Shown here: in pieces, positions 6,198 through 10,232 of the stretch | Layout of the letters: the number at the start of each line of letters is the position of its first letter | Numbering within the stretch: position 1 is the first letter of the stretch | DNA from: WHTB01 sp050699035 | GTDB lineage: Bacteria > Actinomycetota > Actinomycetes > Propionibacteriales > Nocardioidaceae | Assembly: GCA_050699035.1 (NCBI GenBank) | Contig: JBOHDE010000141.1 | Span: forward strand, 1 to 10,232 | Direction of reading: 5' to 3' | DNA length: 10,232 nucleotides | Program-made: the position numbers and the translations under genes | The notes under the pieces: generated by a model | Told to the model about the DNA's origin: nothing | Database searches by the model: none | Seen by the model: only the letters and a program-made list of their open reading frames with translations

Positions 6198-7064
6198 GTG
6201 AACGAGGTCGTGACGACGGGCGACGTGGTCGCCGGACTGGAGGCCGCAGGGACGGCCGGGCGCCCGCTGTGCGTCCACTCGTCCCTGCGCTCCTTCGGCC
6301 GCCTCGCTTCCGGCGCTGCGACCGTGGTCGACGGAGTTCTCGGGACCGGGGCCACCGTGCTGGCCCCGGTCTCGAGCTTCCGCACTTGCATGGCAGCCCC
6401 GCCGCCCGGCGCGAGCAGGCCGTTCAACTCCGAAGACGACGGCAGCGTGCCCGCGCCGGGTCAGATTCCAGCCGCGGCGTGGGATCCGGCGGCGACCTTT
6501 GTCGATCCGGCGATGGGCATGCTTCCGGCCGAAGTCCTGCAGCGTGCGGGATGCGTCCGCGGAGACCATCCGCTCAGCTCGTTCGCGGCGCTCGGGCCGC
6601 TCGCGGCCAATCTCGTGGCAGGGCAGCGTCCGCTCGACGTGTTCAACCCGCTGCGCAGGCTGGCGCGGCTCGGCGGAGCAGTCATCGCCATGGGCGTCGG
6701 GCTTGACACAATCACCCTGCTTCACCTGGCCGAGCGCGAGGCCGGACTGCGCTTGCTGCGGCGATGGGCGCTCACCGCCGACGGCGTCGTGGAGTGCGAG
6801 CATGGCGGCTGCTCGCGCGGCTTCGAACGGCTCGCGGACGCCGTGGCGCCCGCCGAGACTCGGGTCAGCGTCGGTGCGAGCACCTGGCGGGTGTGGGACG
6901 CGAGGCTCCTGCTCACGTTGGCGACCGAGGCGTTCCGGGCCGACCCCGGCGCGGGTACATGCGCGGACCCGGCCTGCGCCCGGTGCCGTGACATCGTGGC
7001 CGCCGCGGTCGCAGGGTACGTGTATCCCACGGCACTCGACGTTCCGGAGAAGTCTTCGATATGA
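6198..7064 (+). CDS. AAC(3)-family (Antibiotic_NAT fold) acyl-CoA-dependent N-acyltransferase
   Basis: 288 residues from a GTG that follows the previous stop by 13 bp; the ribosome binding site is weak, which suggests coupling to the gene before it. Family signs are CVHSSLRSFG (C25-G34), the glycine-rich GAATVVDGVLGTGATVLAPVSS, a proline-rich segment ending DPAMGMLPAEVLQRAG, DHPLSSFAALGP, and GAVIAMGVGLDTITLLHLAE. These match the family of aminoglycoside 3-N-acetyltransferases and YokD. Cysteines C200 and C205, and C255, C260 and C263 (CADPACARC) could bind a metal; this pattern occurs in family members of no known resistance role, as far as I recall. Members transfer an acetyl group from acetyl-CoA to an amino group. 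Lying between a secreted glycosidase-like gene and catabolic enzymes, it more likely handles an amino-sugar or aminocyclitol intermediate than confers drug resistance. That role is inferred. Confidence 0.85.
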   Translation: MNEVVTTGDVVAGLEAAGTAGRPLCVHSSLRSFGRLASGAATVVDGVLGTGATVLAPVSSFRTCMAAPPPGASRPFNSEDDGSVPAPGQIPAAAWDPAATFVDPAMGMLPAEVLQRAGCVRGDHPLSSFAALGPLAANLVAGQRPLDVFNPLRRLARLGGAVIAMGVGLDTITLLHLAEREAGLRLLRRWALTADGVVECEHGGCSRGFERLADAVAPAETRVSVGASTWRVWDARLLLTLATEAFRADPGAGTCADPACARCRDIVAAAVAGYVYPTALDVPEKSSI

Positions 7065-7951
7065 CCATCGTCGATATCCACACGCATGTCTTCTGGTACC
7101 CGGACCATCTTTCGGACGAGGTCGTCGATGACGCCCTCGCGGCCAAACGGGTCAAGGCGGCGCGATCGGGTGGCAAGGCCTTCCTCGAGCGCGAGGACCG
7201 CCACGCCAATGACGCCCGGCCCGACGACCATCACCTGGCGACCAGCGCTGCGGACAAAGTGGTGGTGTTCGGCATCAGGGCGCGGGCGGTCGGGATCGAC
7301 GTACCCAACGAGGTGATCGCCGACTATGTGAAGCGTGACCCCGATCGCCTCGAAGGATGGGCATCCGTCGACCCCAACGACGCCGACTGCCTGGACCAGC
7401 TCGACCACTGCGTGACGGACCTCGGGCTCAAGGGCCTCAAAGTCGCGCCGGTCTACCAGCATTGGGACCCGCACGATGAACGCCGCTGGACGCTGCTCCG
7501 GCGCTGCGCGGAGCTCGGTCTGCCGGTGATGATCCACCAGGGCACGACGTACCCCACGCGAGCGCGGCTCGAGTGGGGCAAGCCGCTGCAGCTCGAACGC
7601 CTCGTGACCGAGCTGCCGGATCTGCGCATGATCATCGCCCACCTGGGACATCCCTGGGAGGAGGACGTCGTCGCGCTCGTGCGCAAGACTCCCAACCTCT
7701 ACTCCGACGTGTCCGCTCTGCACTTCCGCCCATGGCGGTTCTGGCAGGCGATGGTGACGGCGTACGAGTACGGCGTGACGCACAAGCTGCTGTTCGGCAG
7801 CGACTTTCCCAACGCCTCGACCGCCGACGCGATCGCTGGGCTACGAGGTGTCAACGGAGTCGTCGACGGCACGCCGCTGCCGCGCATCCCCGATGACGTC
7901 ATCGACCAGATCCTCCACGAGAACTGGAAGCGGTTCGATGGCACGTCATGA
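7061..7951 (+). CDS. Metal-dependent amidohydrolase (amidohydrolase_2 family)
   Basis: 296 residues. Its ATG overlaps the previous stop as ATGA, a sign of translational coupling. The metal-site pattern of the family is complete: H7-T-H9 at the N-terminus, lysines K124 and K127 in LKGLKV, H159 in MIHQG, H194 (and H197) in AHLGHPW, and D248 in FGSDFP. The protein is a TIM-barrel hydrolase or decarboxylase of the type that also contains 2-pyrone-4,6-dicarboxylate lactonase and aromatic-acid decarboxylases. In this operon a hydrolytic or lactonase step on an oxidised ring intermediate is plausible, but the substrate cannot be told. No signal peptide, so it acts in the cytoplasm. The family call is firm. 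Confidence 0.92.
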   Translation: MTIVDIHTHVFWYPDHLSDEVVDDALAAKRVKAARSGGKAFLEREDRHANDARPDDHHLATSAADKVVVFGIRARAVGIDVPNEVIADYVKRDPDRLEGWASVDPNDADCLDQLDHCVTDLGLKGLKVAPVYQHWDPHDERRWTLLRRCAELGLPVMIHQGTTYPTRARLEWGKPLQLERLVTELPDLRMIIAHLGHPWEEDVVALVRKTPNLYSDVSALHFRPWRFWQAMVTAYEYGVTHKLLFGSDFPNASTADAIAGLRGVNGVVDGTPLPRIPDDVIDQILHENWKRFDGTS

Positions 7952-8939
7952 ACCTCCGGTGCGACTCCTGGTCGTCGGCTGCGGAGACATCGCCGAGAGC
8001 GCACACCTTCCGGCCATCGCGCGCTCGGGAGACGTCGAGCTCGTCGGTCTCGTCGACCCGGCGAGCAGCAACCGGAGTCGGCTCGCGGCGCAGCTCGACG
8101 TACCCGATGCGTCTGATCTCGACGGGGGCGCGTCATGGGGCGCAGACGCGGTGATCGTGGCGACCCCACCCGAGGCGACGCCGTCCATCACCATCGATGC
8201 CGTACGGCGAGGTCTGCACGTCTTGTGTGAGAAGCCGATGGCCGTCGACCTCGCCGAGGCGGCCCTGGTCCACGACGCGGCTGCCGATACCGACCGCATC
8301 GTGCAGGTCGGTTTCGTGAACCGCTTCTCCCCGGTGACCGCGAGGGTCCGGCAGTGGATCAGGGAGGGTCGGCTCGGCCACCCGCTGTTGTTCACGCTGT
8401 CGACGTACGACGAGCGGTACGACCCGGCGAACGACGTACACACCAAGCGAATCCTCCACTTCCTCGAGCACGGTCCGGCGTTTCTGCACGAGGCCGCGCA
8501 CCAGACCGACTATGTCGCCTATCTGGGCGGCGGTACCCCGGTCGACGTCGTGGCCCGTGGCCTCGTGTCGGACTCCGTGTTCCCGAGCGAGAACTACACC
8601 TGCGCGCTCGTCCGATATGACAATCGCAATGTGGCCAGACTCGAGGTCACGTGGATGTTCCCGGTGCTCCCGAGGGGTGACTTCCAGATCTTCGGGCCGA
8701 AGGGCAGCGTGCGCGTCAACCGGGCGGAGGGATGGGCCACGCTGCAGTCGCCCGCGGCCGAGGACGAGCGGATCGAGCTCGACCGGCCGTGGGTGGAGCA
8801 GGCGTTCGACGCTCAGCTGGCGGCGTTCGCCGAAGCCGTACGGTCCGGGCAGCCGCGCGGCCCGACCACCGCGGACGGTCTCGCCAGCCTCTCGTTATGC
8901 CACCAGGTCGTCGCTGCGATGAAGGGAGCAGGCCGATGA
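7938..8939 (+). CDS. Gfo/Idh/MocA-family NAD(P)-dependent oxidoreductase
   Basis: 333 residues. The family begins directly with a Rossmann fold, so the ATG at 7938 (GGAAG 7 nt upstream) is preferred to an ATG at 7848 in the same frame, which would add 30 residues without similarity. The start lies 14 bp inside the amidohydrolase gene. Visible motifs are the nucleotide-binding VVGCGDIAESAHLPAI (residues 12-27), VIVATPP, the signature E98-K99-P100 in CEKPMAVD, and H188 and D191 in EAAHQTDY, where the family's catalytic residues sit. Such enzymes oxidise or reduce a hydroxyl of a sugar, inositol or amino sugar using NAD(P). Adjacent to a creatininase-family gene it may generate a keto-cyclitol or keto-sugar for cleavage (inference). 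Confidence 0.92.
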   Translation: MARHEPPVRLLVVGCGDIAESAHLPAIARSGDVELVGLVDPASSNRSRLAAQLDVPDASDLDGGASWGADAVIVATPPEATPSITIDAVRRGLHVLCEKPMAVDLAEAALVHDAAADTDRIVQVGFVNRFSPVTARVRQWIREGRLGHPLLFTLSTYDERYDPANDVHTKRILHFLEHGPAFLHEAAHQTDYVAYLGGGTPVDVVARGLVSDSVFPSENYTCALVRYDNRNVARLEVTWMFPVLPRGDFQIFGPKGSVRVNRAEGWATLQSPAAEDERIELDRPWVEQAFDAQLAAFAEAVRSGQPRGPTTADGLASLSLCHQVVAAMKGAGR

Positions 8940-9688
8940 GGTTCAGTGACCTCTCCCGGGAGCAGCTTCGGGAGCTGGCCGACGCCGCCGTCGTCGTACT
9001 CCCCGTCGGCGCCTGCGAGCAGCACGGGCCACACCTCCCGGTGGGTACGGACTTCATGCTCGCCGAGCTGGTCGCCGCGCGTGCGGCCGGCCGGGTCACG
9101 GAGTTTCCGGTACTCGTGACGCCCACCGTCGCGGCCGGAAGCTCCGAGCACCACGTCGCCTTCGGCGGGACCATCTCGGTGTCGAGCGAGACGCTGCAGC
9201 GCTACCTCGCCGAGTGCTGCGAGTCGCTGGTGCGCAGCGGCTTTCGGCGACTCTTCCTCCTCAACGGGCATGGCGGCAACATCGACGTGATCGGCGATGT
9301 TGCTCGCGACGTGTCCACACGATCGGGCGTTCCGGTCGCCTCGGGCTCGTACTGGACGATCGCATGGGACGCGTTGGTCGCACTGGGCGCACACGAGCGC
9401 GGTCTGCTGCCAGGCCACGCCGGCGCCTTCGAGACCGCGCTCGTCGCGGCTGCGTTGCCTGCGGCCGGGGCGATTCCCCCACCACGCCGCGAGAGCACGC
9501 GAATGGCAGACCCACGAGGTTTCCACCCGCCGTACCGGGTGGACGATCCGTCCGTTTGGTCGCGCAACGACGGGTATACCGACGATCCCTCCCGGGGTGA
9601 CGCCAACGAGGGTGAACGCTATCTCGAGGCGGTCGTTGAGGCGGTCACGGCTGCGATACTGGAGTTCCATTCACGGTCGGCGACATGA
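8936..9688 (+). CDS. Creatininase-family metal-dependent hydrolase
   Basis: 250 residues, starting at the ATG that overlaps the preceding stop as ATGA, with GGGAG 7 nt upstream; an in-frame extension back to 8732 lies inside the previous gene and is rejected. Metal-site residues are E28 and H30 in CEQHGPHLP, D39 in GTD, and H112 in LLNGHGGN; GHAGAFET follows with E166. The first three have exactly the spacing of E34, H36 and D45 in Pseudomonas creatininase. True creatininase has NGHYEN, whose glutamate binds the second metal; here that position is glycine. So this belongs to the wider family, which includes MftE and, as I recall, 3-dehydro-scyllo-inosose hydrolase (IolN). A ring-opening hydrolase acting after the dehydrogenase is plausible; creatinine as substrate is unlikely. 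Confidence 0.9.
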   Translation: MRFSDLSREQLRELADAAVVVLPVGACEQHGPHLPVGTDFMLAELVAARAAGRVTEFPVLVTPTVAAGSSEHHVAFGGTISVSSETLQRYLAECCESLVRSGFRRLFLLNGHGGNIDVIGDVARDVSTRSGVPVASGSYWTIAWDALVALGAHERGLLPGHAGAFETALVAAALPAAGAIPPPRRESTRMADPRGFHPPYRVDDPSVWSRNDGYTDDPSRGDANEGERYLEAVVEAVTAAILEFHSRSAT

Positions 9689-9723
9689 CAGCGGTTGGGC
9701 AGCTACAAGATCACGGAGGTCGC

Positions 9724-10232
9724 ATGGAGGAAAAGCGATACGCAACACCTGCGGTGGAAAAGGCCTTCGCGGTGCTCGAGCTGGTCTCACGCCACTCTCA
9801 GGGGCTGCGCATGGTCGACGTCGTCGAGCAGCTCGCGTTGCCGAAAACGTCGGCTTTCGTCCTACTGCGCTCCCTCGAACGCCTCGGCTATCTCTCCCGG
9901 GACGGGGACAATCGCTACCGCCTCACGTTCAAGCTCTTCGCGCTGGGCATGCGCGCGATGAGTCAGGCCGACCTCGTCGGCGTCGCCCGCACCCACCTCG
10001 ACCAACTCGTCGAGCGCACCGGCCTCACGGTGCATCTCGCCGGTCTCGAGCTCGGGGAGGCGGTATATCTCTCCAAGGTCGACGGCCCGGGCCTCGTCAA
10101 GTTCGACACCTACGTCGGAAAACGCGCACCCGCCCATCTCACCGCCGTCGGAAAGGCGATCTTGGCCTACCTCGCACCAGACGATCTGACCGCGGTCATG
10201 AATCAGCTCGACTTCGCCGGCGGGACGACCCG
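9724..10232 (+). CDS. IclR-family transcriptional regulator (3' end beyond the window)
   Basis: 169 codons are present; the frame stays open to the right edge, where roughly the last third of a typical 250-residue IclR protein would follow. Residues about 8-70 form the winged helix-turn-helix (TPAVEKAFAVLELVSRHSQG, LALPKTSAFVLLRSLERLGY, RYRLTFKL). The effector-binding domain starts near residue 80 with family features TGLTVHLAGLELGEAVYLSK, VGKRAPAHLTAVGKAILAYL. The ATG at 9724 has GGAGG 4 nt upstream. An ATG at 9685 in the same frame would overlap the creatininase stop as ATGA and add 13 residues; its ribosome binding site is poorer, so the choice is not certain. No separate promoter is visible in the 35-bp gap, so the gene is probably made from the operon it controls. 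It is the natural candidate to bind the two palindromes at 265-282 and 3675-3696. Confidence 0.92.
   Translation, partial: MEEKRYATPAVEKAFAVLELVSRHSQGLRMVDVVEQLALPKTSAFVLLRSLERLGYLSRDGDNRYRLTFKLFALGMRAMSQADLVGVARTHLDQLVERTGLTVHLAGLELGEAVYLSKVDGPGLVKFDTYVGKRAPAHLTAVGKAILAYLAPDDLTAVMNQLDFAGGTT

Noticed and set aside
6198..7064. Acquired aminoglycoside-resistance gene
   Set aside because: No mobile-element signs surround it, base composition matches its neighbours, and it is translationally coupled to catabolic genes.
7848..7937. Upstream in-frame start for the Gfo/Idh/MocA gene
   Set aside because: The extra 30 residues are serine/arginine-rich translation of the amidohydrolase gene in another frame; the Rossmann motif begins right after the ATG at 7938.
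8732..8935. Upstream in-frame start for the creatininase-family gene
   Set aside because: It lies wholly inside the dehydrogenase gene and adds arginine-rich shadow sequence; the ATG at 8936 has a ribosome binding site and the usual 4-bp overlap.

Overview
The window is about 10.2 kb of GC-rich, densely packed bacterial DNA with GTG starts and GAGG/AGGAGG ribosome binding sites. This fits a high-GC actinobacterium; the sequence alone does not fix the genus. No rRNA, tRNA, CRISPR array, transposase or phage gene is visible, and no stretch longer than about 175 bp lacks a gene.

Layout, left to right. (1) A leftward gene is cut by the left edge (251 to 1); it encodes the N-terminus of a conserved, possibly U32-peptidase-like protein. 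(2) A 145-bp divergent control region carries a palindromic operator and a leftward promoter. (3) A rightward NADP-type aldehyde dehydrogenase of the alpha-ketoglutarate-semialdehyde dehydrogenase group (397-1971) follows. (4) It converges, with only 3 bp between stops, on a leftward gene for a protein with an N,N-dimethylformamidase large-subunit-like domain (3582-1975). (5) A second divergent control region of 172 bp carries a near-identical operator. (6) A rightward cluster starts at 3755 and runs off the right edge: a secreted six-hairpin-glycosidase-like protein, an AAC(3)-family acyltransferase, a metal-dependent amidohydrolase, a Gfo/Idh/MocA dehydrogenase, a creatininase-family hydrolase and an IclR-family regulator (cut at the edge). 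Several of these genes overlap by 4 or 14 bp, so they are probably one operon.

The main observation is a small regulon. The 16-bp core GTTC(A/C)AAATACTGAAC occurs at 266-281 and 3678-3693 with 15 of 16 bases identical. Each copy lies 17-18 bp downstream of a TTGACA-N18/19-TAGATT promoter, one facing the leftward gene at 251 and one facing the operon at 3755. A GTTC...GAAC palindrome suits an IclR-family protein, and the last gene of the operon encodes one. The likely picture is a catabolic locus repressed by its own IclR protein until a substrate-derived inducer appears.

Working model (inference): the secreted protein releases a sugar, cyclitol or nitrogen-bearing aglycone. The Gfo/Idh/MocA enzyme oxidises it, and the creatininase-family enzyme, the amidohydrolase and the dimethylformamidase-like protein cleave C-N, C-O or possibly C-C bonds. 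The AAC(3)-like enzyme acylates or deacylates an amino group, and the aldehyde dehydrogenase finishes oxidation to a central metabolite. No transporter lies in the window. The combination is not one I recognise as a characterised pathway, and the substrate cannot be read from the sequence.
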